A stretch of 64,000 bases of DNA from NCBI GenBank assembly GCA_964586595.1, contig CAZPHB010000002.1:62001-126000 (forward strand), read 5' to 3'. The translations under genes were made by a program, and so were the position numbers. This DNA comes from REEB481 sp964586595 (GTDB lineage Bacteria > Bacteroidota > Bacteroidia > NS11-12g > UBA955). Within the stretch, counting starts at the first letter, position 1; every line of letters begins with the position of its first letter. The notes below the pieces were generated by a model. It did not search any database, was not told where the DNA came from, and saw only the letters and a program-made list of their open reading frames with translations. Positions 17,647 through 27,600 of this stretch are shown one piece after another.

Positions 17647-19261
17647 CAGACTTCCTGCCTGGCTGCATGCCTATGGCGTAAACCATGTCGTCGCCTGTCC
17701 GGGTTCCCGAAATGCGCCGTTGCTGGAAACGCTGCACCGTTCCGGCCTGTTCACCATGACGGGCGTGCGCGATGAACGCAGTGCCGCATTTATTGCCCTG
17801 GGTATGGCACAGCGTGGAATTCCCGCCGCCGTATGCTGTACCAGCGGTACCGCTGTACTCAACTTGTATTCTGCAATTTGTGAAGCTTATTATCAGCGCG
17901 TTCCGCTGATTGCCATCACTGCCGACAGGCCTCCGGAACTGATTGACCAATGGGATGGCCAGACCATCAGACAACAGGGCATCTTCGAGAAACACATCCT
18001 TGACAGCATCCAATGGCCGGATGACCTGAATGACCCGGAACAATCCGGGCTGATTGACGCATTGATGGAACGGGCGCTTCAACAGGCCACGGGCCCATGC
18101 AAAGGTCCAATCCACATCAATATTCCGCTGCGCGACCCAATTTACAGGGATTTTGAACATACTGCTCCTGTTGTTCCTGTCTGTTCGCAAAAGACCATAC
18201 CCGCAGGAAACCAGGAAATCCTGCTGCCGGAATTAACGGGTCGAACTTTGCTGATTTGCGGCATGCACGCTCCGGATGAAAGGCTTCGGGAAGCCATCAG
18301 GCACATCAGTGCAAAAATGCCGGTACTGTGCGACATCGCTTCAGGTTTGCTTCAATGTTCAAGCCACCCAAACTGGGAACGTTCATTTCTGATGTCGGGT
18401 GGAGCACTGCCCGAAAATTTAGCATCAGATCAGCTGATCAGCGTTGGAACGTCCATGCTCAGCAAACCCCTCAAGCAATGGCTGCGCCGGCAAAAACCAA
18501 AAAAACACTTTCATATTTCAGAAGCAGGCTGGGTGGGTGATCCTTTTGATACACATCCGCGAAACCTCCGCCAAAACCCTGCGGCATTTCTGGAATTACT
18601 GGATGAACAACTTGTGCCCAATACCAATTACTTGACAGCCTGGAACCAGTGGTTTGCCACACATGAAGCACGATACCGTCAGATTCAGCCCACATTGCCG
18701 TGGTCAGAATGGACGGCTTTGGAATTGCTGTTCAAAACCATGCCTCAAGGAACCACGCTGCAACTGGGCAACAGCATGCCTGTGCGCTACGCAGCCTGGC
18801 TGGCGCCAAAAAATGCGAACATGGTATTTTCCAACAGGGGAAGCAGCGGCATCGACGGCTGTGTTTCTACGGCCGTAGGCTATGCACTGGCCCATCCCGA
18901 AGAACAGGTATTGTTGTTGGTTGGTGATGTGAGCTTTTTCTACGACAGCAACGCCCTGTGGATGGATCATAAGCCCGAAAATCTGCGCATCGTTGTGTTG
19001 AACAATCAAGGCGGGAACATCTTCAGAATCATTGACGGCCCGAACAAACTGCAGGTAACCAAAAATTTCCTGGTGATGGAAGAATTCCGAAGCGCACAAA
19101 CCTTGGCCAATAGCTACAGTTGCGCATATACCCGGATGCACGAAATGCCTCATCCCGACGAGCTTCACCACTTTTTCAGCCAAAAAGGGCCGGCCATTCT
19201 GGAACTTGTATTTTCGGCAAACAGCGGACCTGAAGTATTGGCACGGATAAAAGGCACCTGA
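17621..19261 (+). CDS. menD: Menaquinone biosynthesis protein MenD (SEPHCHC synthase)
   Basis: Thiamine-diphosphate enzyme joining 2-oxoglutarate to isochorismate in menaquinone synthesis. Motifs: the N-terminal PYR-domain signature VACPGSRNAPLL, TSGTAVLNL followed by the PLIAITADRPPEL block, and the C-terminal TPP/Mg site GDVSFFYDSNALW..NNQGGNIF. The 546 residues match the family. Menaquinone is the probable electron donor to the complex III encoded at 41-49.6 kb. Translation starts 26 nt inside dapA; the family's conserved region begins within about 20 residues of this ATG, which supports the overlap. No other men genes are adjacent. Confidence 0.95.
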   Translation: MSAYLANLNRLPAWLHAYGVNHVVACPGSRNAPLLETLHRSGLFTMTGVRDERSAAFIALGMAQRGIPAAVCCTSGTAVLNLYSAICEAYYQRVPLIAITADRPPELIDQWDGQTIRQQGIFEKHILDSIQWPDDLNDPEQSGLIDALMERALQQATGPCKGPIHINIPLRDPIYRDFEHTAPVVPVCSQKTIPAGNQEILLPELTGRTLLICGMHAPDERLREAIRHISAKMPVLCDIASGLLQCSSHPNWERSFLMSGGALPENLASDQLISVGTSMLSKPLKQWLRRQKPKKHFHISEAGWVGDPFDTHPRNLRQNPAAFLELLDEQLVPNTNYLTAWNQWFATHEARYRQIQPTLPWSEWTALELLFKTMPQGTTLQLGNSMPVRYAAWLAPKNANMVFSNRGSSGIDGCVSTAVGYALAHPEEQVLLLVGDVSFFYDSNALWMDHKPENLRIVVLNNQGGNIFRIIDGPNKLQVTKNFLVMEEFRSAQTLANSYSCAYTRMHEMPHPDELHHFFSQKGPAILELVFSANSGPEVLARIKGT

Positions 19262-19288
19262 ACGCTTAACGCATCGAGGGCTTATGCC

Positions 19289-19296
19289 TAACTTTG
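19289..19296 (+). promoter_or_regulatory. -7 element (TAACTTTG) of purB
   Basis: TAACTTTG is a perfect TAnnTTTG match, only 4 nt before the GTG start of purB. If used, transcription would begin at or within the start codon, giving a leaderless mRNA. No clear -33 TTG box was found at 19-21 bp spacing. Confidence 0.45.
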
Positions 19297-19300
19297 TGTC

Positions 19301-20668
19301 GTGCTCCTTCAGGAACTTACTGCCATCAGTCCCGTTGACGGAAGATACCGCAACAAGGCCGCAGCACTTGCGCCATTTTTCTCTGAATTCGGATTAATCC
19401 GCTACCGCGTACTTGTTGAGGTTGAATACCTTTTTGCATTGGCAGAAGCGGGAATTCCCGGTTTTGACGGGCAGGCATTGAAGCAAAAATCCAGCGAACT
19501 GCGCAGCCTGTATCGCGATTTCACCCCTGAACAGGCCGCACAAATCAAACACACGGAAAAAACCACCAACCACGATGTAAAGGCGGTGGAGTATTTCGTG
19601 AAAGAACAATTGGATGCATTGGGACTAAGTGCATTGAGGGAATGGGTACATTTCGGACTCACCTCTCAGGACATCAACAATACCGCCATACCACTGAGCC
19701 TCAAAGAAGCCTGCGGTCAGGAATTGTTTCCTGCCCTGGAACAGGTGCTTGACAAACTAAACACCATGGCTCATGATTGGATGCAGGTGCCCATGCTGGC
19801 GCATACCCACGGACAACCTGCTTCTCCAACACGCCTGGGAAAAGAAATCTACGTGTTTGTGAATCGCTTGGAGGCTCAAATCAAGCAGCTTAAAGAAGTA
19901 AGTTTCGCGGCAAAATTTGGCGGGGCTACCGGTAATTTCAATGCGCACCACGTGGCATTTCCTGCCATCAACTGGGAACAGTTTGCCAACAGCTTTGTGA
20001 ATGTTCAGCTGGGGTTGAGCCGCAGTTCCGTAACCACACAAATAGAACATTACGATCAGTTGGCGGCACTCTTTGACGCCTTCAGAAGAATCAATACCAT
20101 CCTGATTGATTTATGCCGCGACATCTGGTCGTATGTGAGCATGAATTACTTCAGACAAAAAATAAAAGAAGGCGAAGTCGGTTCATCGGCCATGCCGCAC
20201 AAAGTGAATCCCATCGACTTCGAAAACGCCGAAGGAAATTTAGGCATCGCCAACGCGCTGTTCGGACACCTGAGCGAAAAGCTGCCCATCAGCAGGCTGC
20301 AGCGCGACCTTACCGACAGCACGGTACTCCGGAATATTGGCGTGCCACTGGCACACAGCCTGATTGCCTGGAACAGCATGCTCAAAGGACTGGAAAAGCT
20401 GTTGCTGAATGAAGCAGCCATGCAACAGGACCTTGAAGAAAACTGGGCGGTGGTGGCAGAAGCCATTCAAACCATTCTGCGCCGGGAAGCCTATCCCAAC
20501 CCTTATGAAAAACTCAAGGAACTTACGCGTACCAACGAGCGCATCAGTTCAGCAACCATTGCAGATTTCATCAACAACCTGGATGTATCCGAATCTGTAA
20601 AGGCTGAATTAAGCGCCATCACACCTTTCAATTATACCGGCATCCGGTTCTCCTTTGAACACCCATGA
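19301..20668 (+). CDS. purB: Adenylosuccinate lyase
   Basis: Fumarase/aspartase-superfamily enzyme acting twice in purine synthesis (SAICAR cleavage and adenylosuccinate cleavage). The N-terminus LLQELTAISPVDGRYRNK and the length of 455 residues place it in the E. coli PurB-like subgroup. The signature GSSAMPHKVNPIDFENAEGN lies at about 292-311, and TSQDINNT and HTHGQPASPT carry active-site residues. The start codon is GTG; the conserved N-terminal LTAISPVDGRY block begins five residues in, so no better start is available. The stop overlaps the start of the next gene (ATGA). Confidence 0.96.
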   Translation: MLLQELTAISPVDGRYRNKAAALAPFFSEFGLIRYRVLVEVEYLFALAEAGIPGFDGQALKQKSSELRSLYRDFTPEQAAQIKHTEKTTNHDVKAVEYFVKEQLDALGLSALREWVHFGLTSQDINNTAIPLSLKEACGQELFPALEQVLDKLNTMAHDWMQVPMLAHTHGQPASPTRLGKEIYVFVNRLEAQIKQLKEVSFAAKFGGATGNFNAHHVAFPAINWEQFANSFVNVQLGLSRSSVTTQIEHYDQLAALFDAFRRINTILIDLCRDIWSYVSMNYFRQKIKEGEVGSSAMPHKVNPIDFENAEGNLGIANALFGHLSEKLPISRLQRDLTDSTVLRNIGVPLAHSLIAWNSMLKGLEKLLLNEAAMQQDLEENWAVVAEAIQTILRREAYPNPYEKLKELTRTNERISSATIADFINNLDVSESVKAELSAITPFNYTGIRFSFEHP

Positions 20669-22596
20669 ACTACAGGAAACTGTTCCTGAAAGTCAGTCTT
20701 ATCCTTGGAATGGTGCTTAGTGCACTGTTCTTTGGCTATGCGATTTTTAGGGGGAGTTTGCTGCAGTTGACCATAGATAAAGCGCAAAGGAAACTGCTGC
20801 GTGATTACGGTTTGAACCTACAGGTGGGCCATGCTTCCTTCACCGGCATGTTTGCGGTTGAATTGAATCAGATTTCCATCATACCGGATGGAAACGACAC
20901 CCTTTTGAACATAGATACAGCAGCATTCAGCTTGCGATTGCTTCCCCTGCTCACCGGAAAAGTGCAACTGAAAAGCCTGCATTTGGGCGGGCCAATGCTT
21001 AAGATTTTCAACGAACCCGAGCGCTGTAACTGGTGCGCCATCAAAAGGCCAAAAAATCAAAGCAGCTCCAAGAAATCCGCAGCAGAAATCGTATTTCGGC
21101 TCATAGAATCAACACTCAACCAGATACCACAAGCCGTGGTGGTGAATCGCGCAGGTGTATTATACAGCGACAGCTCCGGTACTGTTCAGCTGCAGGTGCC
21201 GCGTTTCCTGCTGGAACATCAGGCATTTAAAACCATCTTCAGCACCAACAGCAACCGCGGCATTCAGGCCTGGCAGGCCGATGGAACCCTGGATCCGGGC
21301 GCACTCACCGGCACCTTTCGTTTGTTTGCACTGAACAACAACCAAAGCAGCAGACCAAAACTTTCCAACTGGTTTGGCATCAATGCAGGCTGGAACATGC
21401 TTACTGCTTCTTTCAGCAAGATTCGTTTTGAAGCGGAAACCCTGCACATGAATTTGGAAGGCGGCATCGAACAACTATCGGTACAGCATGAACGGATCAG
21501 CGATTCTGTGGTTGTAATTCCCAGCGCAAAAGCCAACCTGATGATTCGTTTGGGAAGAAATCACGTGGAGCTGGATTCTGCTTCTACCGGAAACATCGAC
21601 AAGTTGAAGTTGAACATGTATGCGCGTTATGCCTGGCAGCCGGAACGCGACTATACCCTGGCAGTGAATATTCCCTGGACGCCTGCGCAGGATTTCCTGG
21701 GAAGCTTGCCTGCGGCACTGTTTGCCAATTTATCCGGCATACGCGCCGAAGGAAACATGAGCTATCGGTTCAGGGTGCACATCAACGACAAAAATCCGGA
21801 CGCTGCCACCCTATACAGCGCCATGGATGAGCAAAACTTGCACATCAGCCGCTTTGGCGCTGCCAAGTTGCAGGACCTGCACCTTCCCTTTTCTTACTAC
21901 TTTTTCCTGAACGGAAACCTGCAGCGGAGCGTGTATGTAGGTCCTGAAAACGCCAATTTCCGCAGGCTGGATCAAATTGCACCCGAACTCCGGAATGCCG
22001 TGCTTACCGGGGAAGATCCCAATTTCTACTACCACAAAGGATTTGAACCGGAAGCCTTGCGCAGCGCACTCGTTGCCAACTACAAAGCCGGTCGTTTCCG
22101 CAGAGGCGGATCCACCATCACCATGCAATTGGTGAAGAACTTGTTCCTGAGCCGCAGGAAAACGCTGGCACGCAAACTCGAAGAAGTTCTTTTGGTATGG
22201 CTGCTGGAAAATCATACCAACATCAACAAAAATCGCCTGTTTGAAATCTACCTCAACATCATCGAATGGGGCCCGGGTATTATTGGCGCTAATGAGGCCG
22301 CACAATTTTACTTTGCCAAAGACGCCGCTGCACTGAACGCGATTGAAAGTGCCTACCTGGCCGCCATCGTGCCAAGCCCAAGAAGATTCGCGGGCTGGTT
22401 TGACGCCAATGGAAAACTCGCGCGCAACGACCTTCATTTCAGGGTCATCCGTCAGGTGATGCAAAACAAAGGCATGGCTGTTCACGACTCTTCCAGTCAG
22501 GTTCCGGCCCTGTATTTACGCGGCAGGGCGTTAAACCTGCTTAGAAAAGATTCCACCATCAACACCATCAATAACACAGAACCATGGACAGAGTAA
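20665..22596 (+). CDS. AsmA-like domain fused to GT51 peptidoglycan glycosyltransferase
   Basis: A 643-residue inner-membrane protein. One transmembrane segment (about 8-28) is followed by roughly 380 residues that look like an AsmA/TamB N-terminal region: repeated beta hairpins such as LQVGHASFTGMFAVELNQIS and SLRLLPLLTGKVQLKSLHLG. The C-terminal part (about 420-600) is a monofunctional GT51 transglycosylase with catalytic Glu in LTGEDPNFYYHKGFE (about 449), then GGSTITMQLVKNLFLS and LNIIEWGPGI. There is no transpeptidase domain. It should polymerise lipid II into glycan strands. The N-terminal assignment is by pattern only. It is the second gene of purB-GT51-Smr-capA and overlaps the next gene by 13 nt. 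Confidence 0.87.
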   Translation: MNYRKLFLKVSLILGMVLSALFFGYAIFRGSLLQLTIDKAQRKLLRDYGLNLQVGHASFTGMFAVELNQISIIPDGNDTLLNIDTAAFSLRLLPLLTGKVQLKSLHLGGPMLKIFNEPERCNWCAIKRPKNQSSSKKSAAEIVFRLIESTLNQIPQAVVVNRAGVLYSDSSGTVQLQVPRFLLEHQAFKTIFSTNSNRGIQAWQADGTLDPGALTGTFRLFALNNNQSSRPKLSNWFGINAGWNMLTASFSKIRFEAETLHMNLEGGIEQLSVQHERISDSVVVIPSAKANLMIRLGRNHVELDSASTGNIDKLKLNMYARYAWQPERDYTLAVNIPWTPAQDFLGSLPAALFANLSGIRAEGNMSYRFRVHINDKNPDAATLYSAMDEQNLHISRFGAAKLQDLHLPFSYYFFLNGNLQRSVYVGPENANFRRLDQIAPELRNAVLTGEDPNFYYHKGFEPEALRSALVANYKAGRFRRGGSTITMQLVKNLFLSRRKTLARKLEEVLLVWLLENHTNINKNRLFEIYLNIIEWGPGIIGANEAAQFYFAKDAAALNAIESAYLAAIVPSPRRFAGWFDANGKLARNDLHFRVIRQVMQNKGMAVHDSSSQVPALYLRGRALNLLRKDSTINTINNTEPWTE

Positions 22597-23534
22597 TTCA
22601 TATTGGAGATAAAGTTCGATTCCTCAACGAAAATCTTGCAGGAACAGTCAGTTCCCTGCACCGCGACGGGATGGTTGGCGTAACCATTGAAGATGGATTT
22701 GAGCTTCAGGTACTCGCCCGCGAATTGGTAGTTACGGAAGCGCTGGTAACACAGGCCGCCGAGAAACCCAAAACCGAGAAACCCAAGGCGCCTCAGGAAC
22801 TAAACAAGGGCGTATTCCTGCTTGCATGCCGCGATGAAAAGCAACATTGGCAACTGAGCCTGATCAACCGCATAGGTACTGCCATGTTTTTTGCCTTCTA
22901 CCGTCGTACGCCTGCAGCTACGGAACTGCTGGCGCATGGCGAACTGAAAGACGGACAAGAACAGGCCGTTGCCTCCATGGGTCAGGCCCTCCCAGATAAG
23001 TGGGGAACCTGGTGCCTGCAGTTTCTGCCCATCCGTCAATTTCCGGGCAATATTCCAGCCATGGAACAATGCTGGCGAAGCTTTACTCAGGGAGATTTTC
23101 AGCATACACCCTTCCGAAACAACGGACAACCCCTGTTTGCCTTCAAAATGGAAGTAGGGAATCCGGAACCTGATACTGCCGGCAAAGAAATTGCTCCAGG
23201 TCCAACAACGGCCAAAACCTTTGCACCTTTGAATTTCGGCCGACCCGAAGAAGAAATTGACCTGCATGCTGATGCCCTGGAACTGGATGCTGCTTTACCC
23301 GGCGACATCATCCTGAAGAAACAAATGGAAGCCTTTCAGCGACATCTGGAACTGGCCATAGCCTATAAGATGAACCGCATTACCGCCATTCACGGTGTGG
23401 GGAACGGCGTTCTGAAAAACCTGATCATCCTTCAACTGAAAGGTCATCCGGGCGTGCGTACCTGGGAGCATGCCGACGCACGTGATTACGGGCAGGGCGC
23501 CCTGCGCATCATACTGAAACATCAAAGCTCATGA
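22584..23534 (+). CDS. DUF2027/Smr-domain protein
   Basis: Cytoplasmic protein of a Bacteroidota family with an N-terminal DUF2027 segment resembling a small SH3-like barrel (IGDKVRFLNENLAGTVSS), a proline/lysine linker, a central beta-sandwich-like region (ACRDEKQHWQLSLINRIG) and a C-terminal Smr domain. The Smr motifs EIDLHADAL and HGVGNGVLK (the HGxGxGxLK nuclease loop) are intact. Smr domains of MutS2-type proteins cleave or bind nucleic acids, with recent links to collided ribosomes. Without the MutS ATPase part, the target here is unknown. It overlaps the neighbours by 13 and 4 nt. Confidence 0.87.
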   Translation: MDRVIHIGDKVRFLNENLAGTVSSLHRDGMVGVTIEDGFELQVLARELVVTEALVTQAAEKPKTEKPKAPQELNKGVFLLACRDEKQHWQLSLINRIGTAMFFAFYRRTPAATELLAHGELKDGQEQAVASMGQALPDKWGTWCLQFLPIRQFPGNIPAMEQCWRSFTQGDFQHTPFRNNGQPLFAFKMEVGNPEPDTAGKEIAPGPTTAKTFAPLNFGRPEEEIDLHADALELDAALPGDIILKKQMEAFQRHLELAIAYKMNRITAIHGVGNGVLKNLIILQLKGHPGVRTWEHADARDYGQGALRIILKHQSS

Positions 23535-24613
23535 AGCATTTCTTTTTGCCAATACTCCTCTTTTTAACGGGAAGCATAAACGCACAATCTTATGCTCCGG
23601 CAGATACCATCAGTTCCAAGGACACCATTTGCTTTGCCGCGGTAGGCGACCTGATGCTGGGTACCAATTATCCGGGTCCGGAATATCTGCCCCCTGATGA
23701 TGGTGCAAGCATCCTGAAACCCGTTTGGAGGTGGTTAAGCAGCGCGGATGTAAGCTTTGGAAATGTGGAAGGCACGATTTTCAAAGGTCCGGGCACGGTA
23801 AAAAAGTGTCAGGATCCAACAAAATGCTATGCCTTCCGCAGCCCGGAACATTATGCCGCACACCTGAAGCGCGCCGGCTTCGACCTGCTCAGTGTGGCCA
23901 ACAACCACATGGGCGATTTTGGCGATGAAGGCCGCCGGGCTACCCTTCGGAACATTGAAAAGCAAGGGATGGCAGCATCAGGCCTCCTCATCAAACCTTT
24001 TTGCAGCATCACCCGCAAAGGAAAGCGCATCGGCTTGCTGGCCTTTGCACCGAATTCAGGTTGTCTGAACATCAATGACTGGGCCGCCGCTGAAAACTTG
24101 GTAAAACGCTACCGCGACAGTGTGGATGTTCTGGTGGTCTCATTCCACGGCGGCGCGGAAGGCAGCAACCACAGGCATGTTCCCAAACAAAAAGAACTGT
24201 TTCTGGGCGAAAACCGCGGCGATGTGTATGGGTTTGCGCATAAAATGGTAGATGCCGGTGCAGACTTGATTCTGGGACATGGTCCGCATGTTACCCGTGG
24301 CGTGGAAGTGTACAAAAACCGCTTCATCAGCTACAGCATGGGTAACTTCTGCACCTACAACCGTTTCAACCTGAAAGGAGTGAATGGCATGGCACCCTTG
24401 TTCCGCATCTATACCGATGCGCTGGGCAACTTCCTCCACGCCGATGTGGTTCCAACCCGACAATACGGCGAAGGAGGCCCGGTTTTAGACCCAACAGGCG
24501 CTGTGATTCAGGAAATCAAAACACTGACTGAGACTGATTTCTCAGGTGGCGGAATCAGATGGGAATCTGAATTCCGCCTGGCTCCTGTGGTTAAAACTCA
24601 ACGTAATCCCTAG
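23531..24613 (+). CDS. CapA-family metallophosphatase-like protein
   Basis: Exported protein (signal peptide ending SINAQ) of the CapA/PgsA poly-gamma-glutamate synthesis family, a calcineurin-like phosphoesterase fold. Metal and active-site blocks are visible: FAAVGDLMLG, GNVEGTIF, SVANNHMGDFGDEG, VSFHGGAEGS, ILGHGPHVTRGVEVY and SMGNFCTYNRF. Homologs lie in capsule loci, but most genomic members, including this one next to a Smr gene, have no known substrate. The start overlaps the Smr gene by ATGA. The 3' end overlaps the convergent MORN-like gene by 23 nt. Confidence 0.88.
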   Translation: MKHFFLPILLFLTGSINAQSYAPADTISSKDTICFAAVGDLMLGTNYPGPEYLPPDDGASILKPVWRWLSSADVSFGNVEGTIFKGPGTVKKCQDPTKCYAFRSPEHYAAHLKRAGFDLLSVANNHMGDFGDEGRRATLRNIEKQGMAASGLLIKPFCSITRKGKRIGLLAFAPNSGCLNINDWAAAENLVKRYRDSVDVLVVSFHGGAEGSNHRHVPKQKELFLGENRGDVYGFAHKMVDAGADLILGHGPHVTRGVEVYKNRFISYSMGNFCTYNRFNLKGVNGMAPLFRIYTDALGNFLHADVVPTRQYGEGGPVLDPTGAVIQEIKTLTETDFSGGGIRWESEFRLAPVVKTQRNP

Positions 24614-27600
24614 TCCTGCCGCGGCTGTAGCTTTTTTGCTTACGGAATTCCTGCTCTGCCAACTCCTGCAACTTTTTCTTGGACAACTTCTTCCCTGCTT
24701 TAGGAAAATTACGGAAGCGAATTATTTCCTCAGAACGTCCGTCCAACTTGATGTTGTGTTGCTCTCTGCGCAACAACACCCCCTGATCGTACACTTCTTC
24801 GGTAAAGTCCAGTTCATTGGCCAGTGCAGCCATGCGCCAGCTTTCCGCCGCATCGAAACATTGATTGTCCTGGTAATTCACGCCTTCCAAATCGCCACTC
24901 AGCCAACGACCTTGTTTCTTTCCCTGCCGGTATTTACCTGCTTCCGTTAGGGTTTTTCCGGGGGTAAAGAAGTACCATACACTGTCGCGCAGACCCTTAT
25001 TCATGAATCCGGTGAACTGCGTTACTCCGGTAATGTGAAAATCATAAACTACCCCGCTGTAATCGCTCAGGGTTTGGGTTCCGCTGCTGTCGTAAAATGC
25101 AGTGTAGAAAATATCTTCAAAGGCCAGATCAGTTTCTGTAGCGCAGGAGTAGCTGAAGGTTTCGTCCAGCACATATCCTTCGTACATCAGATTGCTGCTG
25201 CCTGGACGATAACCGCGAATGCGCCCTTTGAACCGCAGGCTGTCGCCGGAAAGGGTCGGATGCGCGATGACGCCCGGTGTGTATTCCACTTCCTTCATCT
25301 TCTGCCCTGCTTCGTTCCAATAAGTCCACCAGCCGGTTTTTTGTTGTTCGCGCACCTGTCCGTGCTGGCTTTTTTGTCCGTTCTGGTAATAGTACGTGTA
25401 GGTTGCAGTCCAAAAAGGTTTCAAATTGAGGAGGTGTTCCCTGCCTCGCCAGGAAATAGATCCATCTTTAAAAGAAAGCAGCTCGGATTCATCATCTGTG
25501 TGGCGCCTCTGATAATTTGTGCGACGGTTATGATACCGGCCAGCGTCGGAGCCAAGACTATATGAAGCCAGTTCTTGAATCCCGTAAATCTGAAAACCGC
25601 CGTGTTCCTTGGGTTGGATGTCCAACAAGTTTACCGAATCTTCAGCCATGAATCTGACTTCCGCCTTCACCCCGCCTTCATCAAACCAAAAACGTGCGGT
25701 TCCGTTTGCAAAGCCATCTTTAAACTGAACCTCGGAGGCAGGGGCTTTGCGGGTTACCGGCATCATCATGGTCGTGGACATGTCCCCTTCGTTTACAATA
25801 TCGGAGGACTCCTGAACATGGTTGTATGATCGATATGTTCCGTGTACACGACCTTCTTTCAGGGGCAAGGAGTCAAGGATCAATCCGTTGCTGATGTCGG
25901 TGAGGAGTAAATGTACGTCAGGCCTGCCCGCCCGCATGATGAAATGCAGGTTATTTATTGAACGAAAATCCAGGGGCAGGTTTTGCACACCATCCGGCCG
26001 GCCAAGCACATAGTTCAACTGTTCCTTGCCTATCGGTTTAAATGGAGCCTGGTATGATCCTGTCCTTAATCCTTGCTCGTAGTTGTTGCTGAAATCAATC
26101 GATTCCGCCTTCTTCCCATATTGCCATTGGAAGTTTTCTCTGCCGTGCTTTATACCGGTTGAATAGGTGGTATTGATGCTGCGTTGGAGACGTTTCAATT
26201 CCATCGAGGCTTGACCCTGTAGTATACCGGCCTGCCAATCTGTGCTGATGCTGATGAAATCACGTACGCGCTTTCCTTGGAAGCGCCACCTGCGGTTTTC
26301 CTCCAAATTATATGCGGTCAGCCAATCCACGCCGCCTCTTGCCCTGGTATGGATGACCGTGTCATAGACATTCATCCAAGGCCTTTTGATGCGTTCCAGA
26401 CTAAATTTATGGAATCCGTCAATTCTGGCGCTGTTGCCATAGGGGAAACGCCTTTTGGCCAGACGAAGGGTCCAGTTTCCGTTGAAGGGCTGACCATTCA
26501 GGTACAGTTTACTTTGGACTTTATCCGGGAATCCCTTGTTTAACTGGTCATACAAGAAATAATCTGTCAGGTCATAAGTAGCGGCACCTTCGTTGCCCCT
26601 TTGTTCCGGTACTGCCGGGCGCGTGGTGGCCTGAACCACAAAGCTCAACGGCATCTCGTGCATGTTGGAAGTTTGGGTGAGCAGCAAATCACCATTTGCG
26701 CTGCGTGTAATACTGCTTTTCCATACAGGGCGTATGCTTTTGGGGTTGCCACCCGAACCCCGGCGGTCAAAAAGGATATACGTGGTATCTGCGGCGTACA
26801 CTTCCCGCTTCAGGTATTCAAAATACACCTTCCCGTTTTTGTCGCGCGTAACCGTGGAGTCAAGATTCACCACCACCGGCACTTCCTGTTTCAGGATGTA
26901 GCGGTAGTAATCTGCGCTGCGGTCTTCTTCAAACTCTACGGCTCCCTCGGGGCTTACACGTGTTTCAATGCTTTTGCTGTACAGCGTGGTCATCCCGAAA
27001 TACCGGATGGCATAGTACGCTTCCGTAACCACCTGCCCTTGTTCTTCCACCAGCAGGTGAAAGAGGTTGCCGATGTTGGTATCCAAATACAGGTGGCGAT
27101 TGGTGACCAGCACCTGCCGGGGTTTACTTCCGTTGCGACCCGGCATTTCGCTTGGGCGTTTGGTACAGGTTTCAATCCTGCGGTATTCACCAAGAAACAT
27201 CCCGGAATGTTGAAGTTCATTGTTGTACCATTCCCGGCTTACATAACGATCATGGAGCTCACGCGCACTGCCATTAATGCTCAGGCGACATCCATCGGCA
27301 AAGATTAACCAATCAAGCTTTGCCCAGCTGCGCGCATTGAAATACCAATATCCGGAATCCTGATAACCGGTTGATACAGAATCTGCCAGGAAGGTTTCCT
27401 CCTTAAAATTTCCACGCACAGAAACCTGGATAGGGGTTTTGCGGCCGTTTTCCCACCATACCTTGTTGGATGCAGCCACGTCGTGCTTGCTCTTGAAAAT
27501 GGTATCCCAGGCCCAGCCATGCAATTCATTGTCTTTAAAAGTATAGAATTTTTTCCTGATACCCTGTGCTGTGAAGAATTCGTACTCACCCGTCCTCTTT

